A DNA stretch of 64,000 nt from JAOUEA01 sp963790335 (GCA_963790335.1 CAWBOB010000001.1:310001-374000); one strand, 5' to 3'. Counted from the first letter of the stretch, positions 47,910-56,900 are shown. Notes: generated from the letters alone by a model not told the origin. Numbers and translations are program-made.

Positions 47910-49301
47910 CTATGACGATCGTTCGGCGTTGCGGCGAGCGGCGGCCACCTCGGCCCCCGGCTCGAAGCTCTCAAGCGCCCTCGCGTAGTCGAGCCCGAAC
48001 CCCTCGAGCACGAGGTCTTCGGTGATGCCGGCGTCGACCAGCGATCGCCCCCAGACGGCCAGGGCCTTGCGAGCGGGATCGCGCACGAGCGCGAGCGTCT
48101 CGGTGATCGCGCGCTCGTAGCCCCGGGCGCTGGCCTCGCTCGTTCGCAGGCGCTCGACGTGGGCCGCCGCGGCCCCGCCGACGCGCGCGCGCAGGTCGTC
48201 GTCGTCGCGCAGTCGCAGCAACGCGCGCGCGAGCTCGTCCGGATCGGCCGGGCCGGGGGCGATCCTCATCACCGCCGCGTCGGGCACGTCGAGGTAGGTG
48301 CCGGTGGCGCTCACGACGCTCGGCGTGCCCGCCTGCATGGCGCGGCTCAGGGAGCCGCTCACCTCACCGCGGTGCGGGAAACGCAGATCCACGACGGCGT
48401 CGGCGGCCACGAGCCAGGCGAGGAAGTCGGCATCGGCCACGTCGGCGTGCACGCTCACACTCCGGCTCATGCCCGCCGACGCGACGATCGGTTCCACGTC
48501 GTAGGCCTCGATGCGCCGGCCGACGATCGCGACGTGCGCATCGTGACCGAGCTGGGCGGCTGCCCGAACGAGCGCATCGAGCTGCTTGGCCTCGTTCATG
48601 TCGCCGGGCGCGACGACGAGGAAGCCGGGAGCACCGACGCTCGTCCGCAGCTCGCGTGCTCTGCCGGCCGCGCGCTCGAACGCGTCCGGCGCCTCGATCA
48701 CGGGATGCGGCACCACGAACACGGGTGTTCGGCATCCGAAGCTCTCGAGGTATCGCCGGCCGAAGTCCGAGTGCACGACGATACCTCGGGCGCGGCGCGC
48801 GACGTGCGCGCACCACGGCTCACGGAGGGGCTCGTTGCGGATGACGTCGGGGTCGGTCACGTGAGGGCGCAGCCGCGCCGCCTCGCGTGCCGCCATGTAG
48901 CCCAGCGGCTCGCCCGCCGCCTTCAGACCACGCACGAAGTCGTCGAGCGCGAGGTCGTGCAGCACGACGAGCGCGCTCGTCAGGTACGCCCCCCGGTAGA
49001 TCTCCAGATGGAACTCCACGTTGTTGCCGAGCTGGAAGACGCCGAGGTGGTATCCCGGGAACCTGCCCGCCAGCCGGCCTTCCACGGGCCACACGACGTC
49101 CATCCGGATGCGGTCGGCGAAGCCGATGCGATCGAGGCCGCCCAGCACGGCCTCGTCGTAGGTCGCGATGCCCGTCGGCGCCGGCGGCAACGGGCCGGCG
49201 AAGACCACGTCGCCTTGCGATCCCGCTCCCCTGCCGTGCTCGACCTCGACGCCCGAACCGGCGCCGCGCAGGCGTCGTCGGAGAGCGCGTGCCGAATGCA
49301 T
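47910..49301 (-). CDS. Glycosyltransferase family 4 protein
   Basis: A 463-residue GT-B glycosyltransferase. N-terminal domain with DVVFAGPLPPAPTGIATYDE and HDLALDDFVRGLKAAGEP; C-terminal GT4 domain with PGFLVVAPGDMNEAKQLDAL, RRIEAYDVEPIVASAGMSRS and HRGEVSGSLSRAMQAGTPSV, the donor-binding E-x7-E-type region. Probably acts on a nucleotide-sugar donor at the cytoplasmic face; the sugar is unknown. The ATG overlaps the stop of the next glycosyltransferase by one base (TGATG). Reading frame intact. Confidence 0.87.
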   Translation of the reverse strand: MHSARALRRRLRGAGSGVEVEHGRGAGSQGDVVFAGPLPPAPTGIATYDEAVLGGLDRIGFADRIRMDVVWPVEGRLAGRFPGYHLGVFQLGNNVEFHLEIYRGAYLTSALVVLHDLALDDFVRGLKAAGEPLGYMAAREAARLRPHVTDPDVIRNEPLREPWCAHVARRARGIVVHSDFGRRYLESFGCRTPVFVVPHPVIEAPDAFERAAGRARELRTSVGAPGFLVVAPGDMNEAKQLDALVRAAAQLGHDAHVAIVGRRIEAYDVEPIVASAGMSRSVSVHADVADADFLAWLVAADAVVDLRFPHRGEVSGSLSRAMQAGTPSVVSATGTYLDVPDAAVMRIAPGPADPDELARALLRLRDDDDLRARVGGAAAAHVERLRTSEASARGYERAITETLALVRDPARKALAVWGRSLVDAGITEDLVLEGFGLDYARALESFEPGAEVAAARRNAERSS

Positions 49302-50350
49302 CAGTCGAGGAGCCGCGCGACGATGTCTGGCCAGCGCGGCACGTCGGCGCGCACGAGCGCGTGCCCCTCCCTGCCCATGCGCTCGGCCCCGTCGCGATCG
49401 TTCCAGAGGCGATCGAACGCCTCGGCGATGGCCCTGGCCTCGGCCGGACGAACGAGCCCGGTCTCCTCGTCGCGCACGAACTCGAGCGGCCCGCCGCTGT
49501 CGACGAGGGTCACCACCGGACGCGAGGCCGCGAACCCCTCGATCGTGACGTAGCCGTAGTCCTCGTCGTACGGACCGAAGTAGACGCCGAGCGCACCGCG
49601 GTAGAGCTCGCACAGGCGTTGGTCGCTCACCCCGATCTCGAACGACACCCGGTCGGCGAGGCCGTGCTGCTCGACCTTCGATCGCAAGACGGGCTCATCG
49701 GGACCCCGGCCGACCAGCACGAGACGCACGCCCGTCGTGACGTGGCGCATCGCCTCGATCGCGAGCGACTGGCGCTTCAGGCTCTCCATGCGGCTGGGGA
49801 ACACCAGATAGTCGCCGAGCCGTTCGGAAGGCGAGTCGAGCAACGCCTCGGCGATCTGGCTCGGGTGGTACAGGGGCTCGGCCGCGATCCGCAGCGAGCT
49901 CCAGAGCCGGTCGCGCACGTTCTTCGCGTTCGTGAACACCCGCTTGGCCTCACCGAGAGCGACGCGGTCGGCTTCCCAGACCATGTCCCTGACCTTCGCG
50001 CCGTCGTCCTGACGCTTCAGGTCCGCGTAGTCGGGGTGATCCCAGAGCTCGTAGGCCGTGCGGTGCTGGTGGATGAGCCACACGATCTTGCGCTCGTGCT
50101 GGGCAAGGTAGGCGGGGAACTTCAGCCCGATCACCGCGTCGACCCGCAGGCCGTTGGATTCGGTGATGTCGAAGCTCCGCCAGACCGCCATCTGATGGGC
50201 GAGCTGGCTCGGCGGGTACCACTTGCCCGCGATCTGCACCAGGTCCGCTTCGTGGCCGGCGTCACGCAGCGCGCGCACGAGGGCCTCGGTGTGCGACTCT
50301 GCCCCGCCACGCACGAACGCCGTCTGCGGATGCAGCACGGCGATCCTCAC
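49301..50350 (-). CDS. Glycosyltransferase family 4 protein
   Basis: A 349-residue GT-B enzyme: MRIAVLHPQTAFVRGGAESH, VWLIHQHRTAYELWDHPDYA, YLVFPSRMESLKRQSLAIEA, LVLVGRGPDEPVLRSKVEQH and the EGFAASRPVVTLVDSGGPLE donor site with the acidic pair DEDYGYVTIEGF. Typical of mannosyl- or glucosyltransferases of lipid-linked glycans. GTG start overlaps the stop of the upstream coiled-coil gene (GTGA) and it is translationally coupled to the next glycosyltransferase, so the chain likely acts in sequence. Confidence 0.9.
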   Translation of the reverse strand: MRIAVLHPQTAFVRGGAESHTEALVRALRDAGHEADLVQIAGKWYPPSQLAHQMAVWRSFDITESNGLRVDAVIGLKFPAYLAQHERKIVWLIHQHRTAYELWDHPDYADLKRQDDGAKVRDMVWEADRVALGEAKRVFTNAKNVRDRLWSSLRIAAEPLYHPSQIAEALLDSPSERLGDYLVFPSRMESLKRQSLAIEAMRHVTTGVRLVLVGRGPDEPVLRSKVEQHGLADRVSFEIGVSDQRLCELYRGALGVYFGPYDEDYGYVTIEGFAASRPVVTLVDSGGPLEFVRDEETGLVRPAEARAIAEAFDRLWNDRDGAERMGREGHALVRADVPRWPDIVARLLD

Positions 50351-50799
50351 GCCGGTCCCCCTCGCTCCTCGGTGGCGCGCTGCTCGTGACCGGCCGCCTC
50401 GACCGCCTTCAGTCGATCGACCTCCGCCTCGAGGACCATGACCTTCTCGGCGAGGCTCGTCGTCAGCTCCGCGTGGTCGGCGAGCAGCCGATCATAGCGC
50501 CAGGTCGCAGGACGCATGAGACGCCACAGCCGCCGCTTCAGCTGACGCCGCCACGTCGACGGCGAGGCCAGGTTGCCCTCGCCCATGGGGATCACGGCGG
50601 ACTCGTCGATGCGCATCTGGGCCGCGAAGTCGTGCAGGCGATCGCGGATCTCGGGCGTCAGCATGCGGGCGCGGGCAGCCGTCTCACGCGCCCAGTACAT
50701 CTCGCGGAGCAGCGCGCGCTGCTCGTCGCCCGACTCGGGCAGCGATCCGTCCGGCCCATCGTGCTGGGGCGCCGCTTCCGGCGGATCCTGGTCCACCAT
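50347..50799 (-). CDS. Small coiled-coil/amphipathic protein related to the adjacent methyltransferase's N-terminal domain
   Basis: A 150-residue protein without a recognised family. Its central part (RRQLKRRLWRLMRPATWRYD, about residues 85-104) aligns with LKGAVKRGVFRLTRPATRRS in the methyltransferase encoded next to it, and both continue into long helical stretches (DHAELTTSLAEKVMVLEAEV here). This suggests a shared membrane- or partner-binding helical domain. The ATG at 50799 has a leaderless-type TAGCCT 8 bases upstream, and the stop overlaps the GT4 start. Function likely linked to glycan assembly (inference). Confidence 0.6.
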   Translation of the reverse strand: MVDQDPPEAAPQHDGPDGSLPESGDEQRALLREMYWARETAARARMLTPEIRDRLHDFAAQMRIDESAVIPMGEGNLASPSTWRRQLKRRLWRLMRPATWRYDRLLADHAELTTSLAEKVMVLEAEVDRLKAVEAAGHEQRATEERGGPA

Positions 50800-50807
50800 G
50801 GTCTCGG

Positions 50808-50813
50808 AGGCTA
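50808..50813 (-). promoter_or_regulatory. -10 element TAGCCT, near-leaderless, for the coiled-coil gene
   Basis: On the minus strand TAGCCT ends 8 bases before the ATG at 50799. Confidence 0.4.
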
Positions 50814-50847
50814 GCACCGCTTCGCGACGCCTCCTGCGGCCGCTCGG

Positions 50848-51882
50848 TCACCCGGTCTCGTCGCCGACCGCGCTCTCGTCGGCCGAGCGAGCCCAGATCG
50901 CGAAGTCCTGCGCGTTTCCCCGGTGGTCCTCGTTGAGGAAGACGACCTCGACGTCGCGGAAGCCGGCGTGCTCGGCCATGAGACGCAGCGTCTCGGGGTG
51001 CCCGGGCCACGTGTGCGTCACGTCGGCGACGAAGTAGGAAGCCACGGCGTCGGGGTTGAGCCCGTTGATCGTCTCGATCAGCATCGCGCCGCCGGGCCGG
51101 AGCATCGCGTGGATGCGCTCGAACAGCGGGATCCACTCGCCTCGGGGGATGTGCTCGATCAGTTGGATCGCACTGACCGCTCCCGGGGGCTCGCCTCGGC
51201 GCGTCTCGAGGTAGCCGTCGACCTCGGCGAGGGTGGCATCCAGACCCTTGGCTCGGCACACCTCGATGGCGCCCGGCGAGCTGTCGACGCCGTGCACGCG
51301 CCAGCCCCATTCCTGCACGAGCTCGCAGAGGTCACCGAGACCGCATCCGAGATCGAGCCACAATGGCTGGACGCTGCCGACGGTCTCGTCGTTCGCCACG
51401 ATCTCGTCCCGAAGCGTGACGGCGAACCGTTCGTACTGCCGTAGACGCGCGATGACCGAGGAGGCGTCGCCGCGCATCCGCTGCTCGAACGCCCAGTAGT
51501 AGGCATCGTCGACGACCGGTGCGCCGACCGCATTCGAGCGGCCGGCTGGAGCGATGGCGCGCAGCTCCGCGAGGGCCCGGTCCAACCGGTCCAGATCACC
51601 GTGCGCACGGTCGAGCTCCTCGGTGATGCCACCCACCCGCTCCGCGAGCTCGAGCGCCACGGCTGCGAGCTCGGTCGCCAACCGGTCGGATCGCCGCGTC
51701 GCCGGTCGGGTGAGCCGGAACACGCCTCGCTTCACCGCACCCTTCAACGCGGAGCTGGATGTGAGATACGGCTCTGCCGGAACCGTTTCCCCCTGCTCGG
51801 TCCGCAACCGCTCGACGAGGGTGCGCAGCCGATCGCGCAGATCCTGCTCGGCCTCGGCACCGATCGGGCCCTCGTCGCTCAC
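50848..51882 (-). CDS. SAM-dependent methyltransferase with N-terminal helical domain
   Basis: A 344-residue protein. Residues about 1-110 are helical with a basic RLTRPATRRSDRLATELAAV segment and a coiled-coil stretch; residues about 165-320 are a class I methyltransferase: LDLGCGLGDLCELVQEWGWR (SAM site), VDSSPGAIEVCRAKGL, GAVSAIQLIEHIPRGEWIPL and MLIETINGLNPDAVASYFVA. Similar methyltransferases cap polysaccharide chains to set their length in ABC-dependent systems, so this could be the terminator for the Wzt/Wzm exporter (inference). GTG 51882 is supported by TAGGCT 8 bases upstream; earlier in-frame GTG codons exist. Confidence 0.8.
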   Translation of the reverse strand: MSDEGPIGAEAEQDLRDRLRTLVERLRTEQGETVPAEPYLTSSSALKGAVKRGVFRLTRPATRRSDRLATELAAVALELAERVGGITEELDRAHGDLDRLDRALAELRAIAPAGRSNAVGAPVVDDAYYWAFEQRMRGDASSVIARLRQYERFAVTLRDEIVANDETVGSVQPLWLDLGCGLGDLCELVQEWGWRVHGVDSSPGAIEVCRAKGLDATLAEVDGYLETRRGEPPGAVSAIQLIEHIPRGEWIPLFERIHAMLRPGGAMLIETINGLNPDAVASYFVADVTHTWPGHPETLRLMAEHAGFRDVEVVFLNEDHRGNAQDFAIWARSADESAVGDETG

Positions 51883-51890
51883 GGCGACCG

Positions 51891-51896
51891 AGCCTA
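51891..51896 (-). promoter_or_regulatory. -10 element TAGGCT, near-leaderless, for the methyltransferase gene
   Basis: On the minus strand TAGGCT ends 8 bases before the GTG at 51882. Confidence 0.4.
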
Positions 51897-51918
51897 GCAC
51901 CGGCCCATCGGTCGTTCG

Positions 51919-52464
51919 TCACCAGACATCGCCGGAGCGCCAGTCGCAGGTGATCGCGGCGTCGAGGTCGAGGTCCGCTGGGGTCGTCGGTGTGCGCACG
52001 ACCATGATGAAGCCATCATCGTCGGGTGTGCGAACGACGCCCGTGCTCGTGCGGACGCCGGTCGGTCCTCTCCAGCGTTCCCAGCCCAGCCGCTCGTAGA
52101 AGTGGAAGAGACCGGTCCCGAGGGCTCCGAGCTCGTACCTGTCGGCGATGCATGCACCGACGGCGAGCATGACCTGTGTCGCGTGGCCGCGGCGCCGGTG
52201 CTCGAGCTTCGTCGCGACGGCCTCGACGTAGCCGGCGTGCAGTTCCCGGCCCCCGGTCTCGAGCACCCGCTCGACCACCGACGCGTGGGACACGATCGCG
52301 CCGTCGATCTCCAGCAGGAAGTGTGTCCCCCCGATGGCGCTCGCCCAGTCGTGGTCCGAGTACGTGTCGCCCTCGTCGGCCCATGCGGCATCGAACATCG
52401 CCCTCAGGCTCGTCAGTTCCTCACTCGACAGCCTGCTCGTCTCCGCCGTACGGACGGACCTCAT
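51919..52464 (-). CDS. AAC(2')-I-like GNAT acetyltransferase
   Basis: A 181-residue GNAT protein whose length and motifs follow the mycobacterial aminoglycoside 2'-N-acetyltransferases: DHDWASAIGGTHFLLEIDGA, LHAGYVEAVATKLEHRRRGH with the acetyl-CoA loop, YELGALGTGLFHFYERLGWE, RWRGPTGVRTSTGVVRTPDD and the C-terminal CDWRSGDVW, which is nearly identical in known AAC(2') enzymes. Whether it acts on aminoglycosides or on a cellular amine such as a peptidoglycan or lipid substrate is unknown. It sits between a methyltransferase and a phosphoesterase in the glycan region. Confidence 0.8.
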   Translation of the reverse strand: MRSVRTAETSRLSSEELTSLRAMFDAAWADEGDTYSDHDWASAIGGTHFLLEIDGAIVSHASVVERVLETGGRELHAGYVEAVATKLEHRRRGHATQVMLAVGACIADRYELGALGTGLFHFYERLGWERWRGPTGVRTSTGVVRTPDDDGFIMVVRTPTTPADLDLDAAITCDWRSGDVW

Positions 52465-52481
52465 GCTCGGTGACCAGCTTC

Positions 52482-53807
52482 CTACGGTTCGAAGTAGATC
52501 GGCCCATCGCAATCGTCGCGCAGCGGTAGCGGGGTCGGCTGCCGAGGTTCCTGCTGGAAGTCGAATGCGCTGAGCATCGGCGTGGCCCGCCGATCGCGCT
52601 TCGTGAGCTTCGTGAGCCCCCAGTTGTCCTCGATGAACCGGAGCACGCTCGAGAACTCGCCGAGCTCGTGCGAGACGTGCCCGGGCTTCGCGTACGGGGA
52701 GAGCACGATCATCGGCACGCGGATGCCGAACCCGAACCCGTCGACCTGCGGCGGCGGAACGTGATCGTAGAAGCCGCCGTAGTCGTCCCACGTGAGGAAG
52801 ATCGCGGTGTCCTTCCACATGTCGCTGCGCATGATCGCGTCGATCACCTCGGTCGACCAGTTCTCCCCGTGGCAGAAGTTGAACTCGGGATGCTCGCTCA
52901 ACTCGAACCGCGGGGTGATCCACGTGACCGGGGGCAGCGCACCGGCCTCGATGTCGTCGACCACCCGATCGACCGGGAAGATGTGCCGCTGCCACTTCTC
53001 AGGGTTCTCGCGGTACCGCCGGATCGCGGCGTAGGCCGACCAGATGTACCCCCGTTGATCTTCCTGGGCCGCGTAGTAGGCCCACGGGATGCCGGCCCGG
53101 TTCAGCAGATCGCCTTCGGTCACGAAGTCGAAACACGGTCGCACGCGCCTGACGATGCCTTCGCTGTCGGTGACCTCGACGAGTTGCTCGGGAGGTGCGT
53201 CGCAGCCGAACGTGTTCGAGCCGAGGCCGGGCCGCCGCCGGGGGTTGTCATGCGCTCCGCCGGACTGCGCGGCGATCGTGTAGAGGTGGTTGGGGAACGA
53301 CGGGCCGTGCGCGCTCGCGAAGACGTTGTCGAACAGCGTGTACTCCTTCGCCCACCGCCAGTAGTTCGGGAGCTGATCCTTGTGGAGCTGCGTGTAGGCC
53401 CACCGCTCGGCGGACTCGCTCTGGTTGAACCCGTCCATCGCACCCCCGTTCCACGCCGCGAGCGCGCACGCGTAGCAGTGCGGGATGTCCTCGCGGGTCG
53501 CCTGGTCGGTGCCCCGCACGAGTCGGCGCTCGACGCCGCGGTCCATGCCCACGGACACGCCACGCGCCCCGGGGAACCTCCCGAACAGGTGGTCGAAGGT
53601 CCGGTTCTCCTTGATCAGGAAGACCACGTGCTTGATCGGCCATCGGGTCGGGAAGATGCTCGCGTCGACCTGCCGGGCGACCGAAGGGCTCGACGCGATC
53701 GGCGACGGAGCGGTGGGCAACGGCGCCGTGGTCTGCACGTCACCATCGGCCCGCACGCAGGCAGCGGCCACGAGGGAAGCAGCGAGCACGGGCACCAGGC
53801 GGCGCAT
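52482..53807 (-). CDS. Secreted phosphoesterase of the phospholipase C/acid phosphatase family (PF04185)
   Basis: A 441-residue exported protein. The N terminus (MRRLVPVLAASLVAAACVRA) is a signal peptide with a possible lipid-modified Cys17, though the lipobox is imperfect. The catalytic domain starts at KHVVFLIKENRTFDHLFGRF with the conserved ENRTFDH motif, followed by HGPSFPNHLYTIAAQSGGAH and the C-terminal TWDDYGGFYDHVPPP and SPYAKPGHVSHELGEFSSVL. Family members hydrolyse phosphatidylcholine or phosphate monoesters outside the cell. TAGACT six bases before the ATG supports the start. Confidence 0.88.
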   Translation of the reverse strand: MRRLVPVLAASLVAAACVRADGDVQTTAPLPTAPSPIASSPSVARQVDASIFPTRWPIKHVVFLIKENRTFDHLFGRFPGARGVSVGMDRGVERRLVRGTDQATREDIPHCYACALAAWNGGAMDGFNQSESAERWAYTQLHKDQLPNYWRWAKEYTLFDNVFASAHGPSFPNHLYTIAAQSGGAHDNPRRRPGLGSNTFGCDAPPEQLVEVTDSEGIVRRVRPCFDFVTEGDLLNRAGIPWAYYAAQEDQRGYIWSAYAAIRRYRENPEKWQRHIFPVDRVVDDIEAGALPPVTWITPRFELSEHPEFNFCHGENWSTEVIDAIMRSDMWKDTAIFLTWDDYGGFYDHVPPPQVDGFGFGIRVPMIVLSPYAKPGHVSHELGEFSSVLRFIEDNWGLTKLTKRDRRATPMLSAFDFQQEPRQPTPLPLRDDCDGPIYFEP

Positions 53808-53813
53808 CGGCGG

Positions 53814-53819
53814 AGTCTA
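53814..53819 (-). promoter_or_regulatory. -10 element TAGACT, leaderless, for the phosphoesterase gene
   Basis: On the minus strand TAGACT ends 6 bases before the ATG at 53807. Confidence 0.45.
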
Positions 53820-53837
53820 TCGATGCAGCCGGAGCGC

Positions 53838-54683
53838 TCAGGGCGTGTCGAGCGCAACCGCGAGGAAGTCCTTCAAGCCCTCCTCGAGTGACGGCATCGG
53901 ATCGATGCCGAGGTGCGGCGTGAACACGCTCGTGAGCGCCGAGTAGACGGGCCGAGGTGCGCGCAGGGCGAGCTCGCGAGCGAGCTGAGGCTCGACCGAG
54001 CCGGCAGACCCCGTGAGCTCGAGGATCCGAGTGAGCACCTGGAACCACGAGGCCGGCTCGGGACCCCCGAGGTGGTAGACACCGAAGCGGCCGGTCAGCG
54101 CGAGCGGCAAGAAGCGTTCGGCCAGGTGACCGACGAACGTGGGGGACCCCCAGCGATCCGCCAGGCCACCCACCGTCTCACCGGCGACCAGGCCACGGAC
54201 GGTGCGCGAGAGGTAGTCACGGCCTCCGCCGTAGACGTGGCCCACACGCACCACGAACGAGGCCGGTGCGATCTGGCGCACGAACCGCTCCCCCGCGAGC
54301 TTGGATCGTCCGTAGACCGACAGTGGCGAGGGCTCGTCGGTCTCGTCGTAGGGAGCCCCTTTCGCGCCGTCGAACACGTAGTCGGTGGAGACGTGCACCA
54401 GCGTCGACCCGCTCGCCCGCGCCGCCAGGGCGAGATGCTGCGGGCCGAGGGCGTTGTCGCGGAACGACCTCGGTTGATCGGTCTCGTTGTCGTCGACCCT
54501 CGTGAAGGCGGCGAAGTTGAAGATGACATCGGCCATCAGCGGTTCAACGGTCTGGCGGACGGCGTCGTGGTCGCCTACGTCGAGAGCGGCATGATCGAAC
54601 GCGTGCAGCTCGTGATGGGAGGGAAGCTGTCGGACGAAGGCGCTTCCCAGGTCGCCGCCCGCCCCCGTGACGACGAGCCTCAT
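53838..54683 (-). CDS. rmlD: dTDP-4-dehydrorhamnose reductase
   Basis: A 281-residue SDR enzyme making dTDP-L-rhamnose: GAGGDLGSAFVRQL (NAD(P) loop), ADVIFNFAAFTRVD with catalytic Asp region, STDYVFDGAKGAPYDETDEP (the hallmark of RmlD), YGRSKLAGERFVRQ with the YxxxK pair and VRVGHVYGGGRDYLSRTVRG. Overlaps the upstream dehydratase gene by ATGA, so rmlB-rmlD form a unit; rmlC is not in the window. Confidence 0.93.
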   Translation of the reverse strand: MRLVVTGAGGDLGSAFVRQLPSHHELHAFDHAALDVGDHDAVRQTVEPLMADVIFNFAAFTRVDDNETDQPRSFRDNALGPQHLALAARASGSTLVHVSTDYVFDGAKGAPYDETDEPSPLSVYGRSKLAGERFVRQIAPASFVVRVGHVYGGGRDYLSRTVRGLVAGETVGGLADRWGSPTFVGHLAERFLPLALTGRFGVYHLGGPEPASWFQVLTRILELTGSAGSVEPQLARELALRAPRPVYSALTSVFTPHLGIDPMPSLEEGLKDFLAVALDTP

Positions 54684-55681
54684 GCGTCCGCGCCCTGTGC
54701 CCGAGGCGCCGTCACGACCGGCACGACGTGGTCGGCTTCCAGCGTGTCGAGGTGCCGTCGGTACCAGTCGACGGTGTGGGCGAGCGCCTCACCGAACTCC
54801 CACCTCGGGCTCCACCCCAGCGCGACGAGCCGGTCCGAGCGCAGGCCGTACCTGAAGTCGTGGCCCGGCCGGTCGGGGACGAGCGTGATGAGGTCGGGCC
54901 GGGCTCCGGCGAGCTCGCAGATGCGCCGGGCGAGCTCGAGGTTGGACAGCTCGTGTCCCCGGCCGAGGTTGTAGACGGCGCCGAGCTCGCCGCGATCGAG
55001 GACCGCCAGCGCGCCGCGGACCCAGTCCTCGACGTAGAGGAGCTCCCGCCGCTGCTGGCCCCGGTCGTACACGGGCACGGGCAGGCCGCGCAGGGCGTCG
55101 ATCGCGAAGGTCGGCACCACGCGCTCGATCTGGCGAGGCCCGAAGGCGTTGGTGCCGCGCACCACCACGACGGGCACGCCGTAGGTGGCGACGGCTGCAG
55201 TGCAGAGCATGTCGGCCGCCGCCTTGCTCGCGGCGTAGGGGCTCCGCGGACGCAGCGGCGCATCCTCGTCGAACAGCCCTCCAGCCGGATCGCCCTCGCC
55301 GTACACCTCGTCGGTCGAGATCATCAGCATGCGCGTGCCGTGCCGGCGCACCGCCCCGAGCAGGGTCTGGGTGCCGATGACGTTCGTCACGAGGAAGCCG
55401 TCCGGATCGTCGATGCTGCGATCGACGTGGGTCTCTGCCGCGGCGTGCACCACGGCGTCGGCCTCGGCGAGCAGAGGCTCCACCACGCCCACGTCGCGGA
55501 CATCGCCCTGCACGAACGTGAACCGGGCGGCGTTCCGATGCCGCTCGAGGTTCGCGAGGCTTCCCCCGGCCGAGAGACGGTCGAGCACCGTGACCCGGTT
55601 CCCGCGCTCGATCAGCGCGTCGACGAGGTGCGAACCGATGAACCCGGCGCCGCCGGTGACCAGCACATGTGCATCGGACAT
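54680..55681 (-). CDS. NAD-dependent sugar-nucleotide dehydratase, RmlB-like
   Basis: A 333-residue extended SDR: VTGGAGFIGSHLVDALIERG, AVVHAAAETHVDRSIDDPDG, ISTDEVYGEGDPAG (threonine and Asp/Glu catalytic set), SPYAASKAAADMLCTA with YxxxK, and VRGTNAFGPRQIERVVPTFA. It matches dTDP-glucose 4,6-dehydratase; an NDP-sugar epimerase is possible. Placement before rmlD favours RmlB. Start ATG 55681 chosen; the frame is open further upstream without similarity. A TAGACT box upstream (about 55735) could be its promoter. Confidence 0.85.
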   Translation of the reverse strand: MSDAHVLVTGGAGFIGSHLVDALIERGNRVTVLDRLSAGGSLANLERHRNAARFTFVQGDVRDVGVVEPLLAEADAVVHAAAETHVDRSIDDPDGFLVTNVIGTQTLLGAVRRHGTRMLMISTDEVYGEGDPAGGLFDEDAPLRPRSPYAASKAAADMLCTAAVATYGVPVVVVRGTNAFGPRQIERVVPTFAIDALRGLPVPVYDRGQQRRELLYVEDWVRGALAVLDRGELGAVYNLGRGHELSNLELARRICELAGARPDLITLVPDRPGHDFRYGLRSDRLVALGWSPRWEFGEALAHTVDWYRRHLDTLEADHVVPVVTAPRAQGADA

Positions 55682-55742
55682 ACGGACCCCGGTGACTCGG
55701 TGGATCGGAAGAACAGCGGGAGATCGGGCGTTTCGAGCGAGT

Positions 55743-56900
55743 CTACCCGCGGGCCCGCTCGTCGGCTGCTCGCAGCGCCGCGGCGGTGCCGCGCGCGGTC
55801 GCCTCCCAGGTGAACCTCGAGGCTCTGGTGAGGCCCGCGGCCGAGAGCATGGCGCGCAGGTCGGCGTCGTCGAACAGCTGCGCCATGCCCTCGGCGATCG
55901 CCCGCTCGTCACGGGGATCGACGGCGATCGCAGCATCACCCGTCACCTCGGGCAGCGACGACACATCGGAGGTGAGCACCGGCAGCCCCGCCGCGAACCC
56001 TTCCAAGACCGGGAAGCCGAACCCCTCGTAGAGCGACGGGTACGCGAGCATGCTCGCGCCGGTCATCAAGGCGACCTTCTCCCGGTCGCTCACGTAGCCG
56101 GTGCGAACGATGCGGGCGCGAGCCGCGGCCGGAAGCTCTGCGATGAGGTCCTCGAGCCGCTCGGCCGCCCTGGGATCCCACCGCACCGGACCACCGGCGA
56201 TCACCAGGCGCGTCCCGGGGGGAAGCGTCGCGAACGCACGCACGAGCGTATCGAGGTTCTTGCGGGGCTCGATGCCTCCCACGAACAGGGCGTAGGGCTG
56301 GTCCACCCCGTACTTGCGTCTGACCGCCTCGACGGCCTCGTGCGGGGCCGGCGCGAACGCCGACATGTCCACGCCGAGGGGCGTGACCGACACCCGGGCC
56401 TCGTCGACCTCGTGCGCCGCGAGCAGATCATGTTTCGTGGAGTGCGAGGGCACGAGCACGCCGGCGGCGCGGTGCAGCCACTCGTCGAACCGGCGGCGCC
56501 ATCGAGCGTCCATGTGCGGTGCGGTCTCGGGCAGCCGCTCGTACGCGAGGTCGTGCACGACCATGACCACGCCGGGGCTCGTCGTCGCCGGGGGCACGAA
56601 GTTCGTCGCGAGCAGCACGTCGAACTCCACCGACCACTCGATGCGAGGCACGCCGAGTCGCGACGACATCGGTCCGAACACGCGTGCCGGGAACCGGGAG
56701 GCCTTCTCGGTGAGGTTCGCCGCGTGCACGCCCGTGAAGAACGAGCGCGGGCGGAACGCTCCCTTCGCGTGCAGGTACCACGCGATGTACTCGCTGGCCG
56801 GGTCGGCGTGCGGCAGGTGTCGGATCACCTGCTGCGTGTACTGACCCACGCCGGTGCGACGTGGGTCGAGCGCCGGCCGGGCGTCGATCACGGCTCGCAT
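55743..56900 (-). CDS. Glycosyltransferase family 4 protein
   Basis: A 385-residue GT-B enzyme: MRAVIDARPALDPRRTGVGQ, VVMVVHDLAYERLPETAPHM, SHSTKHDLLAAHEVDEARVS, YALFVGGIEPRKNLDTLVRA and the donor pocket PSLYEGFGFPVLEGFAAGLP. This is the mannosyltransferase-like WbaZ/PimB type; the sugar is unknown. TAAGCT nine bases before the ATG suggests a short leader. It precedes a small membrane protein and the rmlA-like gene on the same strand. Confidence 0.87.
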   Translation of the reverse strand: MRAVIDARPALDPRRTGVGQYTQQVIRHLPHADPASEYIAWYLHAKGAFRPRSFFTGVHAANLTEKASRFPARVFGPMSSRLGVPRIEWSVEFDVLLATNFVPPATTSPGVVMVVHDLAYERLPETAPHMDARWRRRFDEWLHRAAGVLVPSHSTKHDLLAAHEVDEARVSVTPLGVDMSAFAPAPHEAVEAVRRKYGVDQPYALFVGGIEPRKNLDTLVRAFATLPPGTRLVIAGGPVRWDPRAAERLEDLIAELPAAARARIVRTGYVSDREKVALMTGASMLAYPSLYEGFGFPVLEGFAAGLPVLTSDVSSLPEVTGDAAIAVDPRDERAIAEGMAQLFDDADLRAMLSAAGLTRASRFTWEATARGTAAALRAADERARG

